Below, piece after piece: positions 41,679 through 52,685 of a DNA stretch of 64,000 nt. Made by a program: the position numbers and the translations under genes. Location: the NCBI RefSeq assembly GCF_004011695.2, contig NC_082408.1:977501-1041500 (forward strand), read 5' to 3'. The notes below the pieces were generated by a model. It made no database searches. It saw nothing but the letters and a program-made list of their open reading frames with translations, and was not told the DNA's origin. The stretch comes from Ascochyta rabiei. Its lineage: Eukaryota; Ascomycota; Dothideomycetes; Pleosporales; Didymellaceae. Numbering within the stretch: position 1 is the stretch's first letter; the number at the start of each line of letters is the position of its first letter.

Positions 41679-43502
41679 ATGCCGGAATCAAATGCAGAGA
41701 GATACAAGCACAGCCCGCTGCAGGGTCACTCTTCTATCCGGATGCTAACGCTTTGGCCTGGGGACTTTGGCACGCCTTTGAGGGGCCAGATCTCCGAACT
41801 CCAACAACCCTTAAATGTGCCCTACGAGGCTTTATCCTACACATGGGGTGATTTTGCATCCACTGAAACCATTCAGATTTGCGAATCTGCCGATTTTGAG
41901 CATATCCACCAGGTCGTTCCAATCACGCGGAATCTGTACGGAGCCCTGCAACGACTGCGTACTGATGTACCTCGCAGGCTTTGGATAGACGCGATATGCA
42001 TCGACCAAGACAATTTGGAGGAGAAGGGGCACCAGGTGGCGCGCATGGACCAGTTGTACCGCGAAGCGGGCAGTGTTATTGTCTGGCTTGGTGAAGACCA
42101 GTCTTACCCTAGGACCAGAGCACTTCTGATGCAAGATAGTAAGAACCGATGGCCGTTAACCCTGCCTGAGGTTGACCTTGGAGAACTCGTGACGATTCCC
42201 TGGTTCTCCCGTGTCTGGGCGGTTCAGGAATATGTGCTTCCGCAACACGCATCCTACCAGTTGGGCCCCTTGTCCGTATCAGCGAACCATCTGGAAACTG
42301 TGGTCAAACGCATAGGAACTTACATGGACGGCGACAAAAGACTTCATGATCAGTGGAAGTCTATATGCCTCCTTTTCGAGTACAGAGAGTTGGTGCAGAA
42401 ACGCGGATGGAACGAAGCTGATCCACGACTAACGCTGGTCCGTACCTTCCTGGACCTCACTCGTCAACGACTGTGCAAAGACAGCCGCGATCGCATATAC
42501 AGTGTCCTTGGAATCTATGGGGATGTCGAATTTGTTCCAGACTATACACTGCCACCACAGCGAGTTTACAAAGACTTCGTTTCCAAGACTTTGGAAGCTG
42601 GAGATTTTTCAATTCTCCATGAGTGTTGTATCGGTATCACTAATGCGGATGAACAATCCTACGTGCCATTCTTTGGCCAATCCCGGTCGCAAACAAAGTA
42701 TATCCCTTTCGCAGATCCACTAGGTGCTACATACTCTGCCGGGCTGCATCAACAACCAAGAGTCAATGTAGACCAGGGCAAGTACATCTCGATCCAAGGA
42801 TTTCACATCGATACTGTACAACAAAAGCTAGACCTCTCAGAAGACTGCGATATCAACCTCGACTCCGCAGGCTTGGTAATAAACAGCCCCAGTCCGAATT
42901 CGGAGCTTGAAGAACTACCTCTTCATGGGACCTGGGGGGCGATCTACCAGACCATCATGAATCACCTCATCACCGATACTGACGAGGCCTTGCGTTGGCG
43001 CAAAGATTACGAGGAAAACCGATTATCGCCACAGTTTGCGAAGGCACCGTACCCTCACAACAGCCTATTCGAGGTGCTCGTCCGCGCAATCAGAACAGAC
43101 TTGAACGCTGACTACGACTGGGTCTCAACCAAAGGTCAGATCAGGACTGATGCACATCTGCATCGCTCTCGCCGCAAGATTCTGGCTGAGAGGAGTCTTT
43201 TCTGGACAGACAAAGGATACATTGGACTAGGCACTTGTCACTTGCAGGCGGGAGATGAAGTGGTTGTGTTTAGTGGGGACACGACTCCATTTCTTTTGCG
43301 GAAGGAAGCGCATAATAACGGTCCGGACGTTGTTTATAGCATTGTCAGTGATTGTTATGCGTGTGGGTGGATGTATGGGCCGTTTCCGGATAAAACTGTT
43401 GCAAGAGATCCGTCACTACGGAGGAGTATAACGAAGAAACTGAAGGGCCACAAGATGGAGAGCCGACCAGCATTGGAGTCTCGAACCTTTGTTATCGGCT
43501 AG
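41679..43502 (+). CDS. HET-domain (heterokaryon incompatibility-like) protein
   Basis: Single-exon protein of 607 residues. The HET domain spans about residues 45-200 with its three hallmark blocks: YEALSYTWGD, then RRLWIDAICIDQDNLEEKG followed by REAGSVIVWLGE, and WFSRVWAVQEYVL. The C-terminal part is the helical extension often seen in fungal HET proteins and ends with the conserved-style segment GTCHLQAGDEVVVFSGD, where surface or ligand sensing is suspected. Family members can trigger cell death during non-self recognition, but most of the many paralogs per genome have no tested role. No NACHT or WD40 repeats are present. The start is the first Met of the frame. Confidence 0.93.
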   Translation: MPESNAERYKHSPLQGHSSIRMLTLWPGDFGTPLRGQISELQQPLNVPYEALSYTWGDFASTETIQICESADFEHIHQVVPITRNLYGALQRLRTDVPRRLWIDAICIDQDNLEEKGHQVARMDQLYREAGSVIVWLGEDQSYPRTRALLMQDSKNRWPLTLPEVDLGELVTIPWFSRVWAVQEYVLPQHASYQLGPLSVSANHLETVVKRIGTYMDGDKRLHDQWKSICLLFEYRELVQKRGWNEADPRLTLVRTFLDLTRQRLCKDSRDRIYSVLGIYGDVEFVPDYTLPPQRVYKDFVSKTLEAGDFSILHECCIGITNADEQSYVPFFGQSRSQTKYIPFADPLGATYSAGLHQQPRVNVDQGKYISIQGFHIDTVQQKLDLSEDCDINLDSAGLVINSPSPNSELEELPLHGTWGAIYQTIMNHLITDTDEALRWRKDYEENRLSPQFAKAPYPHNSLFEVLVRAIRTDLNADYDWVSTKGQIRTDAHLHRSRRKILAERSLFWTDKGYIGLGTCHLQAGDEVVVFSGDTTPFLLRKEAHNNGPDVVYSIVSDCYACGWMYGPFPDKTVARDPSLRRSITKKLKGHKMESRPALESRTFVIG

Positions 43503-44121
43503 TTTGGATCGTCTGTTCTTGCGAGGCTGGTGTGGAATATTTGGTTTGCACACTCTGAATCTGTAAGACCTTGTCGTTGAGTTGATCTTTGGAAGCTCAG
43601 GACAAAGACCACTTGTCAATTACTTGGAAATGAATGTATTGCGACCTCTCATATTACGAAGATCTTGTGTTGGCGATTTCTAAAGTGTTGTCTATAATGA
43701 AGTCGTGTGTAAATCAGAGAGAAAGAGATCGCAGTGTAGGAAGTTCTGTGGTCCCGAATGAATGTTTCCCAGAACTCAAGATGGGGATTTGTAAAATTGA
43801 AGACCCAGAACAGTATATTTAAGGATGGCAGATCCGTCAGATGAACTTGTTTTTGATGTTGCTTGAGATAGGCTTATACGTAATAGATACGAACCAACTT
43901 TGGCTTCACCCTTGTCTTTCCGTCTTTTCGAGACTCTGTTGCTCAACCTCCGGATTAAAGCAAAACTGCTGCAAGAAACCAATTAGCGGGTTTGATATAT
44001 CATGCTTTCCGCATTGACAGAACAGTCACGTTGTCATCCAAAACGGCACAGCAGTCTGCCTGCCGCGGCACATCCTCTTCCGGACCCTACCCTCTGCGCA
44101 ACCCACAGAAAAGCTCCAACG
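43503..44121. other. Intergenic region, no gene seen
   Basis: Non-coding flank between the HET gene and the ankyrin gene. The ankyrin frame is open from an earlier ATG at 44002, but those 40 codons look like leader. Confidence 0.4.
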
Positions 44122-44601
44122 ATGGTCAAATTCCTTGGTCCCGAATACAGAGTATCACCACCCTTACACGTCCAATGCATCTCCAACGCACCCCTAGACG
44201 ACAGACTATCCGCTCTCCGCGCCGCCTTAGCAGCAGGCGCCGACCCAAACGAACTAGGCGGCTGGAAGAACCCCGGCACCTGCCGGCCACTACACTACGC
44301 CATCGACGACTCAGCACAGCATGATTACAGACAACTCAAGCTGAACTTCCCTGTTGTGGAGGCGCTGCTCGAGGCCGGTGCGGATCCGCGGCTGCCAGAC
44401 TTGAGGCCTGGGCGGCGCTCGCCGATTCAAGAACTGGAGGGCTGGTTCGAAGCCTACGAGTCGGGTCACGCAGGCTGGTGTGCTGAGGATCTGGAGATGT
44501 GCCCTTTTTATGAGAAAGCGTTGCGGGCTATGAAGAAAGTGGCAAAGGAGCTAGATGGTATGCTTAAGCGGCTTGTGTCCGACTATGGTATTTTTTGCTA
44601 A
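44122..44601 (+). CDS. Small ankyrin-repeat protein
   Basis: A 159-residue protein from MVKFLGPEYRV. Two ankyrin units are visible: LSALRAALAAGADPNELGG with RPLHYAIDD, and FPVVEALLEAGADPRLPD. The C-terminal third is helical and charged (EKALRAMKKVAKELDGMLKR). Probably a stand-alone protein-binding module; no catalytic domain. An in-frame ATG at 44002 would add 40 residues of low similarity to protein. Function unknown. Confidence 0.72.
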   Translation: MVKFLGPEYRVSPPLHVQCISNAPLDDRLSALRAALAAGADPNELGGWKNPGTCRPLHYAIDDSAQHDYRQLKLNFPVVEALLEAGADPRLPDLRPGRRSPIQELEGWFEAYESGHAGWCAEDLEMCPFYEKALRAMKKVAKELDGMLKRLVSDYGIFC

Positions 44602-45235
44602 CGCTACAGATGCTGTAGCTCGAGATGCCTCGCTGAATCGACAAGTCATGTTGAGGGGTCTGCTTGATTGATTGATTGATAAGTTTAACGTCCTGTGTGA
44701 GTCTAAGACTATATAAGACGAGAGCAGTTAAGCTACTCTAGTAATTTAAGGAGCGTGTTTGTAAAAGGGGATAGTAAATGTGTGTTCAAAGTCCTATAGT
44801 GAGAGCCTATGCTCTAAGAAGTCAACAGAGGATTTTAGGTGTCTGTTGTTTGTTGTAGGTACCACTTGCGTGTGCCTACTCTTGTCTCAAAAATAAAAGC
44901 TAGAGTAGCTAGAATTCCTTGGGTTGTGTGTAGTAGTAGTCTCATTGAAAGGAGGGGTCTGCTCCTTCTAGGGCTTGGTACGAGAAGTTTAGATTTTGGT
45001 GACTGGTCATGCTTTCGTACTCAGCTTTGGGAGATTGATACGCGAGAACAATAGATGTTTTTCGGCTCTCTGGCCCGAGCTGAATTCACCCTAGACGCTC
45101 AGGTGTGGTTTGCAGTGGATCGAAGAACAAATTCTTGCATCCCGCTCAGTGTTCGTGCTGTGGACACAGTCTCCCTGGTGCTCTGTCTCAATAGATCTAT
45201 GCTATATACCGCGTTCTATTTACACACAGCTTCGT
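44602..45235. other. Intergenic region, no gene seen
   Basis: Contains a short TGAT tandem (about 44668-44681). It separates the accessory-type left part of the window from the conserved right part. Confidence 0.4.
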
Positions 45236-46786
45236 CTACGCCTTACCATCCGAGAACTGAGCTACGGCCCACTTACCGCTCCACGCCCACTTCCGTGCTC
45301 CATTCTCTGTGCTCCCGCCTGCCATCTGCTTGAGCTCCTCGTCCTTGCCTTCCGGCAGGCCAACAACGACGTCAGCCTTGCATGTGCGGAGTGCGAGAAC
45401 ACGGACACCGGAGCCAGGACCCATAGGGCCGATAGCATCTGTGAAAGGTGTTGTCGCTGGCCATTCGGCCTAGAAGATGTTAGTGGTGCGTGTGTTGAGG
45501 CGATTATGGAGGATGGCTTACGTCAGCGGTCAGTTTGCGGTAGTTCAGATCACCCTTGAAAATGACGAGCTCGCTCGTCTTGAGGTCTTCGTATAGCTGC
45601 GGTTCCGCCTTGGGAAGTCTCCAGTAGCCACCTGCGGCAGTCCAGAAGTCGTTTGGTCGCAGGGCCAATTGGCCTTCGGAGTATATGCTCATCCAGTGCT
45701 GGAAAAGGAATTGCAAGCTGCCAAGCTCGGCGTCTGACAAAGGCTGCGGCTGCTTGCCGGCGGCCTCGTCCTCTTCCGAAGGGGCGCTGTAGAATGCTTG
45801 TGGGCTCGCCAGGGCGCTGAGTAGCGCGGCAAAGTCCGTAGGCAGCACGTCGGATACAAACCAGGGGATTGACTTGGGGTGGAAGACGACGGAGGTTGCG
45901 AGGCCTGACGCAACGAGGTAGCCCGCCAAGATGAGGTCGACAAAGAGTTCGAAGCCGGCATTGTCGAGGACGATGTCGACTCTGCGGTCTTTCTTGCCTG
46001 CCTTCTGTGCAGCGGTTAAAACCTTGAAGGCCTGGTCGAGGTCGTTAACCAGGATGTTCTTCTCCGCGTTCTTGCGCGCTTCTGAGCCCTGCAGCTTCTG
46101 GATGTCCTCGTATGAGAGGTTTGTCAGGAGGGACAAGTCGGTAGCGTTGCCCCACAGGCAGATCTCGCACATCTCCCTGAAGAGAATCTCTTCAGCGGCC
46201 TCGAGCTGCTCCTGCGTCTCTGCGCCCTTGGCTGCGCGTTTCTGCTGCAACTCGGTGACGATGTCTTTATAGCGACCGGCAAGTTCGAGGACGGCGGGGC
46301 GAGAGGACTTGAAGGTGGACATCTTCTGGCGGGCGAAGAGGTCGTAGGAGCGCCAGTTCTTGGTCTGCCTGAAGATACTCGAAATGCGTCTACCTAGGCC
46401 TGTCAGCGTCTGCATCAGGGAACGCTGAGTAATTGCCCATACCGGTACAAGTAGCACTCGGCGTACAGCCAGGGCACGCTGTGCCACTTGGGATTCCCTC
46501 TCGCTGCCAGTTCCTCGTTGTATGCGGTCACGTCTGCCTCGCCGTCGTCCGGGATCGGCGTCAGTTCGCGGTCGTGCTGCAGCTCGTACTTCAGCTTGGC
46601 CAAGTCCGCGACGATCTGCTTGCCCTCCTTCACCGTCTCCTCCTCTTTGGACGCCGAGGTGGACTTGTGCACGTCGTCAATGCCCTGGGTAATGATGATC
46701 GGCCATCGCTCGCGCGCTGATGTGTGGGCGAACGAAGTCGCGTCGCTGGTGTTGTACTGGGTCGCGGTGAAAGTATCGTACTCCAT
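45236..46786 (-). CDS. ARMT1/DUF89-family metal-dependent phosphatase (yeast YMR027W-like)
   Basis: Damage-control phosphatase of the DUF89 group, which dephosphorylates harmful sugar phosphates; the human homologue was also reported as a protein carboxyl methyltransferase. Exons 46443-46786, 45522-46389 and 45236-45469 (introns 53 and 52 bases) give 481 residues, the usual length. Recognisable stretches are WPIIITQGIDDVHK, AECYLYRRISSIF (rebuilt across intron 1), WGNATDLSLLTNLSYEDIQ, VDIVLDNAGFELFVDLILAG (metal-site Asp and Asn), VLPTDFAALL and VIFKGDLNYRKLTAD. The final exon has RTCKADVVVGLPEG and KWAWSGKWAVAQF. Cytosolic. It is divergent from the F-box-like gene at 47024. Confidence 0.9.
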
Positions 46787-47023
46787 GGTGGCTGCTAGGT
46801 GCTAAATGGCTGCAATGCGTCGTGTCATATGCGAATACAACGTCAAGGCCGAGATGCGACAATGAATGACGGCGGGGTGGTGGGGCACTCGAAGCCCTCC
46901 AACAATTCTGCAGGGGTCATCCTGCGGCAAATCTTCATTAGGTTAGCTCGTACAACCATTGCGGCATCGTTCCCTCTCTCTCTTGGCCCACCCCACCACG
47001 CTCGCAATGACCTCCGACCCACA
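46787..47023. promoter_or_regulatory. Short bidirectional promoter
   Basis: Only 237 bases separate the start codons of the leftward ARMT1-like gene and the rightward F-box-like gene, so the two must share a promoter region. Confidence 0.55.
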
Positions 47024-48040
47024 ATGGAGGTCCATCAACATCTTCCGCTCGAACTCGTGCTCAACATCATCACCTGCTCCCTCCCAGCCTCGGATGCGAT
47101 ACTCTCTCCGTTTCATGACGTGACGAAACTGCTGCTTACCTTTACCTTGGTCTGCCATGAGACGAGACGCCTGGCCAATCGCTATCTTCGCGAACGATGT
47201 GTGTACCTCTCATCCTCAAAGCGATTGAGTTCATACCTCTTGGCAATCAAGAACGAATCCGAGCTTCGCAATGTCTCTGCCTTGTTCTTGTCACCGTTCC
47301 AAGAGACTATTGATGACCTACCTCTGTGCTCTTGGGTCCGTGAGCTCTTCAATTACACCTGCAGTACTCTCAAAAGACTGGTCATTGATATCCCTCTGCG
47401 GAGTCTGTACCCAGAAGACGATCACCTCGCAGTCAGGCGGGTACTAAGGGAAGGCTTTGAGCGGCTGGAGAACCTTGAAGAGCTCGTTAGCACACGCGAT
47501 GAGCTTTACCTCGAAGTCACAGACGGTGTCCCCCATCCCGTAGTCTGGAGGAGCTGGAAGAAGCTGAAGCGTCTGGCCCTCTACAACGTTGATCTTACCT
47601 TCTACTTCTGGCAAGACATTGCACGACTACCCGCCATAGAGACCTTGGTCCTTTCGCGCTCCGATGGAAACGATGAGTCACTGGATGATTGGGCGGAGTA
47701 CTTCAAATCCACTCAACGGCCCTTCAAAATTATCATGTTAGGTTCTGATCGCCGGCGTCTGATACCCGATCGGCTGCTTTCAGGCCGAATCAAGAACAGA
47801 AACGAGGTGGTCGACATACCCATGATCAGATCAATTTGGCTACATCACACAATAGACTTCTCAATCCATGAGTGCCAAAGCTTCGTACAAGAGCATGCCG
47901 AGAAGGGCACCTTGTGGGACCTCGAACAGGGAACGATTCCCTGCAATGGTCGACCATATGTCGATGAGCCTTATCTTGCCCAACTAGGCGATCACTGGCT
48001 GATGGTAGACGAGCGTCGGAGAGCTTGGTCAGTTGACTAG
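47024..48040 (+). CDS. F-box-like protein of unknown target
   Basis: A 338-residue single-exon protein. MEVHQHLPLELVLNIITCSL is a weak F-box-like start followed by LLLTFTLVCHETRRLANRYL, the second F-box helix. The rest is leucine-rich helical sequence without named motifs. The frame is open 75 codons further upstream, but that part overlaps the promoter of the divergent gene and lacks protein character, so ATG 47024 (ACAATGG context) is chosen. Probably a Skp1-binding adaptor; the substrate is unknown. Confidence 0.7.
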   Translation: MEVHQHLPLELVLNIITCSLPASDAILSPFHDVTKLLLTFTLVCHETRRLANRYLRERCVYLSSSKRLSSYLLAIKNESELRNVSALFLSPFQETIDDLPLCSWVRELFNYTCSTLKRLVIDIPLRSLYPEDDHLAVRRVLREGFERLENLEELVSTRDELYLEVTDGVPHPVVWRSWKKLKRLALYNVDLTFYFWQDIARLPAIETLVLSRSDGNDESLDDWAEYFKSTQRPFKIIMLGSDRRRLIPDRLLSGRIKNRNEVVDIPMIRSIWLHHTIDFSIHECQSFVQEHAEKGTLWDLEQGTIPCNGRPYVDEPYLAQLGDHWLMVDERRRAWSVD

Positions 48041-48846
48041 TGCCCTTGCGTGTGCGCAAATGCTCAAGTGGAAAGGTCTCATGCACCCCGTACGTTTAGC
48101 TGCCGCCATGGTCCAGCAAACTTCGGCTTCTTCGAGAGCTACATTTCAGGTGGTTTTGACTGAGCCAATCTAGAATCGAAACCACCAACGTGGTCCTTGG
48201 TGGACCGAAATTCTCCGCCAAGCATCGCCAAGCGTCTCTCGGATCATGCTGATATCGAGCTCAAATCCTCAACATTTAGATTGCAGATGATTATTGGTCA
48301 TGTCAATTGACTCAATCGTGAGCTATGAAGTACCTTACAATAAGTCGTTGCAGTTTCCTTCTCTACGAGTCTTCTATGTACATATCTTGCGTCGATCCGG
48401 TCTCTGCCGACTCAGCTGATGGCAAAGGAAGATTGCTCGTATCGTGCATAACATATCTTTGAGCTGCTCAGCAAACTGGGGAGTATTGATCAACATCATC
48501 ATGACTTGAGTTAATGAATGTGTCAATCTCCACCTTTTATGCTACGACATGTCTTTGCCCATAAGAACAGCAGCTGATATGGCGGTGCGAGTCAGGTCTC
48601 GGACTTTGACTGTGTCTCATTGAGTCGTTAGCATCACTTTTGTTGGCTATTTACTAAATCGCGATGTAGAAAACGAAGGAACTCCATCGAATCGATACCT
48701 GCTTGGAAAAACCTGAGAGATGATACCATAGTGTCAACAACGTTGTTCAGTGCATTGAAAGCTCGGCGCTGCGAAGTGAACAAGTAGGCGATATCATTAT
48801 CGACCTCTAGGGCTGCTGACGGAGCGAAACAGATTCGTTAAACGTC
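48041..48846. other. Intergenic region, no gene seen
   Basis: About 800 bases with only very short frames; no motif or repeat recognised. Confidence 0.4.
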
Positions 48847-49520
48847 ATGGCGAGAAGTCAGCAAAGCTTCGATGTCGGCACATTTGCGAAAGCGTCATAG
48901 CAAATCTTCCACCACGCGAAATTCGAGATATCATATACAAGTATCTAGTCCAACCCCGCGGCGTAGTTCGCGTAAGCGCGGTGCGAGGCGAAGTGTACCA
49001 TCTCGACAAGAAGCAGCAACTGCGCATCAGTCGGAATCATCATACCTTTCAAGTGGACTGCGTCGGTGACACTTTCAGAAATGAGATCGTCGCCACCCTA
49101 AACAGAGTTGCAGAGTTTCAGCTTCTGGATATCTTCGAGCTTGGGGGTGACAATCCTGATGTACTGCATGACAGAGACCCTTTCGGCAGCGAAATGACCT
49201 TGGATGAGCTCCTGAGAAACGCGATGATTCCTCTTGGATCGCAGAGCCAAAGGAGATTTCAGATCATGTACAAAGAGGAGGTCGTGAGCTGGCTGAGCTT
49301 GATACTGAAAATCGGTAGGAAGATGACCCAGGACGAGAACAAGAGGCGCATGATCGTTCTAGAGACGGATTCTCAGGCGGATGTAAGATCAGCGAGGCTG
49401 ATACGCCATATTGAGCTGAGGATCAGGCCGCTGGAGTTAAGGTACTTGTACGTTGTTGCATCAAGAGGATATCTCGTGGGAAGAGTGGAAACGAATCCAA
49501 CCAAGGCTCAAATTGAGTAG
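48847..49520 (+). pseudogene. Hypothetical gene with one frame break near its 5' end
   Basis: ATG 48847 opens MARSQQSFDVGTFAKAS and then meets TAG at 48898-48900. In the frame one base away the protein-like reading continues without a start: ANLPPREIRDIIYKYLVQPR, then RGEVYHLDKKQQLRISRN to the stop at 49520. LPPREIRDIIYKYL is the helix pattern common at the start of many fungal F-box-like or '2EXR-like' proteins. No intron fits. A single-base indel near 48895 explains both halves, so this is a recent pseudogene or an assembly error. Function unknown. Confidence 0.5.
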
Positions 49521-49967
49521 CAGACGGTCTTTTTCCAGGAAAAGTACGTTGCTATTTTGAATCTTAACGTACGGGGCGTCCTATAGATCAAACTTAGGCC
49601 AAACATGACGTAGCAAGATATAGATTAGTTGTCACCATGGCTCTCAATACGTTGATAGAGGTTGTGACCTCTATGAAAATTCTGTGGCGTTACAGAGCTT
49701 GATAAGTTCCAGTCTTCGTACTGTTTGATTAAGAAAATAATTAACGACAACGGCGTTGTGATCAAGATGATGAACGAAAGGGTGGGCACCGTGGCTGGTG
49801 GGGCAGCTGCGGCAGTAGGGACGTGCGCTGACGGGACCCTGGAAAGCGCGACGCGTAGGGGGCCAAACCGTGGAACGGACTGTATGGTCTCCTTGTTTCC
49901 GTCATGACATCCTCCTCTTTCCAAGCTTTTGTGCTACGTGACAGCTGTAGAGCAGTAGCGCAGAGGT
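49521..49967. other. Intergenic region with RhoGEF-like gene promoter
   Basis: No supported gene; a minus-strand frame (49625-49924) contains one hydrophobic run but no other feature. Confidence 0.4.
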
Positions 49968-52685
49968 ATGGAGCCCGTCTCAGCGGTCTTCGGTATTGTA
50001 TGTGCATGTCAATGAGCTTCACTTTGTGACATGATAGGCGCGTGGAGAAGCAAGGCACGCTACGCTCTAGGGACTGGGCTAACACATCTTGTACAGATGG
50101 CCGCCCTGCCGCAATGCATCCATTCAGCCAAGGAGCTCTACGACCTGCGTGAACGATACAAGGATGCTTCGATCCTTATCACCGCCATCTACTCCGAGTC
50201 CATGGTCATTGCCGCCTCGCTGTCCCAAGTGCAGAACCTCCTACAGCACGATGCGCTACTACGAAAGCCGCAATTGCTCGAGACTTTCGATCGCGCACTC
50301 ACAGGATGTCGAGTTGTGTACGGCTGCTTGGAAGAGGAGGTGCGCGATCTGGCGGAGAAGGCTGAGCGCAGTGATCTGAAGTTCAAGGACCGAGCCAAGT
50401 TTCTCTGGAAGGAGGATACGTTCAAAGAGCTCTTGACACAAATACGAGGGCAGCAATCCGCACTCAGTTTACTCATCCAGGGACTGCAGATGGAGTCTAT
50501 GGCAGACATCAGGAAGCTGATCGAGAAGAACAGCAGTAAGCTGGACCAGGTCGTCAAGCGATCCAAGACATTGCGGCAGTCGCATCCTCGCATCAGAGTA
50601 CCGGACTCAATATTCAGCTATGATAGCAGCATCGCCGACACAGCAGACGCCGAATCGATAATGAAGTCTACGCGTTTCGAGTTTGACGACCAAGTTGTCA
50701 ACTCGAAAGCTTATCGACGAGCTATGGCACGCTACACCATGGACGCTTCAATGGCTGCGGATGTCGCTGCCGAGATGAAGGAAGCTGGAGCAGTCGAGAT
50801 TGAGGTTGCAGAGGAAGACTCAACCGAAATGGGCACCATACAAGGGCCCGAGCTGAAACGCAATCCCGTCATTGCAGCCAGGTCTCAGCAGCTCATTGCT
50901 CAATTTACCTCTGAGACTGAGGCAGAAGTAGCAATGACCTTGCCTAAATCTGCACCCGAAGAGTTAACCCCAAAAGACGAGGAGACGGACAGTCTAGACG
51001 CTCTGGAGCGAGACATGCTGCCGTACATGCCCCGCATCACATCGACAGCACCGTACTTGACACCAGTCAGGGCTGACACATTCGACACAATAGAAACCAA
51101 AGTCAACACTAATCAGACACGTGCTCCAGCGCGATCTTACAGTGAAAGTTCACCGATTGTACCTTGTGCTAATCCACCATTACCACCACGTCGCACAAGT
51201 GGACCTCAACTGCGGTCGCAAGACTCCGTTGCCACATTGAAGAAAGGGCGGTCAATGTCTTCAGACGAAAGTTTGAACGCGTCTGATGCTGGGTCAATCA
51301 TGTCAAGAGTTTCCGAAGCTTCTTCATACACAGCCTACGAGCCAGGGCAACAGAGCCAAACAATCTCAAGAAAACCCATGCGAAAGCCTCTGCCACTCGC
51401 ACACAAAGCATCGCACGCTGTGCTGGGGGACCTGCACATAGGGCCGACTAATCCAGAATCCCAGGTCACACCTAACTCTTTCGAAAGCGGCGAAATGCAT
51501 GCAGTTTGGCTGCTTCTCGTAGAGGCTGAGCGCAACTTCTATGACCGAATGATGATGAGGCTTAGGAAGATGTTTTACGATAACATCATACAGCAGTGGC
51601 CACTACTTGAGCAGCACCTGAATGTTGTCCTGATTGGCGAGCGCCTTGCTGCTACTAACAAGAAGTTTCTTTGGTTGTCCATGGAGCAGCAGCTACTCGA
51701 AGCCGATCAGGCGCTTTGCGACCCCGCCATTTTCGAAGTGTGGACAAACACTGTGCAGCATACATTTCGCGAGTACTGTAAAGCCCTACCACACGCCATA
51801 GGAGCGCTGCGAGCGACGCAAAGCACCGATGGGAAGTTCACGCCGTTTGTCAACACCCTCGGCCTGAGCATTGCATACTTTGGTAAAAGCTGGGAGGACT
51901 ACCTGAGACTGCCCATTGCTGAACTTGATCTCTGCATCGAAAGCACACGAAGTCTTATCAGCATTGCGGCCGAACTCGAACATCCTGATGCGGATGCAGA
52001 GGCTCAGCGACTGACGCGCGCTCTTGATGCTTTAGACTGGCTGAAGTCGGCATCTTCAAGCGTACTTGAAGAGTCGCAGAGCCGTGAAGATATTCAGAAC
52101 CTTGAACGCCGTATCCACACACTCGACACTGATGTTCTATCTCAGCTCAGATTGCTCGACACCAGTCGCCGTGTGAGATATCAAGGCGGCATGACGATGA
52201 AGTTGAAAAGCAAAGGACCTTGGCATGCTGTACATGTCGTGCTACTTGACAATTTCCTATTTTGGGGCAAAGTCAAACCACAGAAGAAAACCACCGGTGA
52301 CAAGGTCGTAGTCTTGGACGCAGTATGTTCCGAAGTCCATCCGAATTACATAACGCTAATCCTCCAAGCCGATCCCTATAAACGAGCTCGACGTCAGCCT
52401 TCCATGCGACCAACATCAATTCCAGAAGGCTACGATGTTCGACGAAGTACCCAGGAATTCAATACAATATATAACCATCGTCTCGAGAAAGGGCGTAGAC
52501 GGCAAGGCTCACATGCTGGGGTCACCGACGTATCAGGAGAGGAGAGTCTGGATGGACCAGTTCGAAGCAGCTCTCGGTCGAAAGACAGCTTCAGCAAGCT
52601 GAACACACCCGAAGGCTTTTGCCGGTTCGCCGGCGCAGACTCAAGCTCATCACCGCTGTTGTTTGGTGAAAAGCTCCGGCCATGA
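49968..52685 (+). CDS. Fungal N-terminal domain plus DH-PH (RhoGEF-like) protein
   Basis: Exon 1 (49968-49997) encodes MEPVSAVFGI; a 99-base intron (GTATGT donor, GCTAAC branch) joins it to 50097-52685, giving 872 residues. The joined start, MEPVSAVFGIMAALPQCIHS, matches the style of the fungal N-terminal domain that often precedes NACHT or ankyrin parts in STAND-like proteins. Residues about 190-480 are Ser/Thr/Pro-rich and probably disordered, with PPLPPRRTS as a possible SH3 ligand. From about residue 490 (MHAVWLLLVEAERNFYDRMM) a helical Dbl-homology-like domain runs to about 720. A PH-like barrel follows (MTMKLKSKGPWHAVHVVLLDNFLFWG). It may activate a Rho/Cdc42 GTPase. DH-PH is inferred from pattern; the fusion is unusual. 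Starting at ATG 50031 or 50097 would lose exon 1. Confidence 0.8.
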
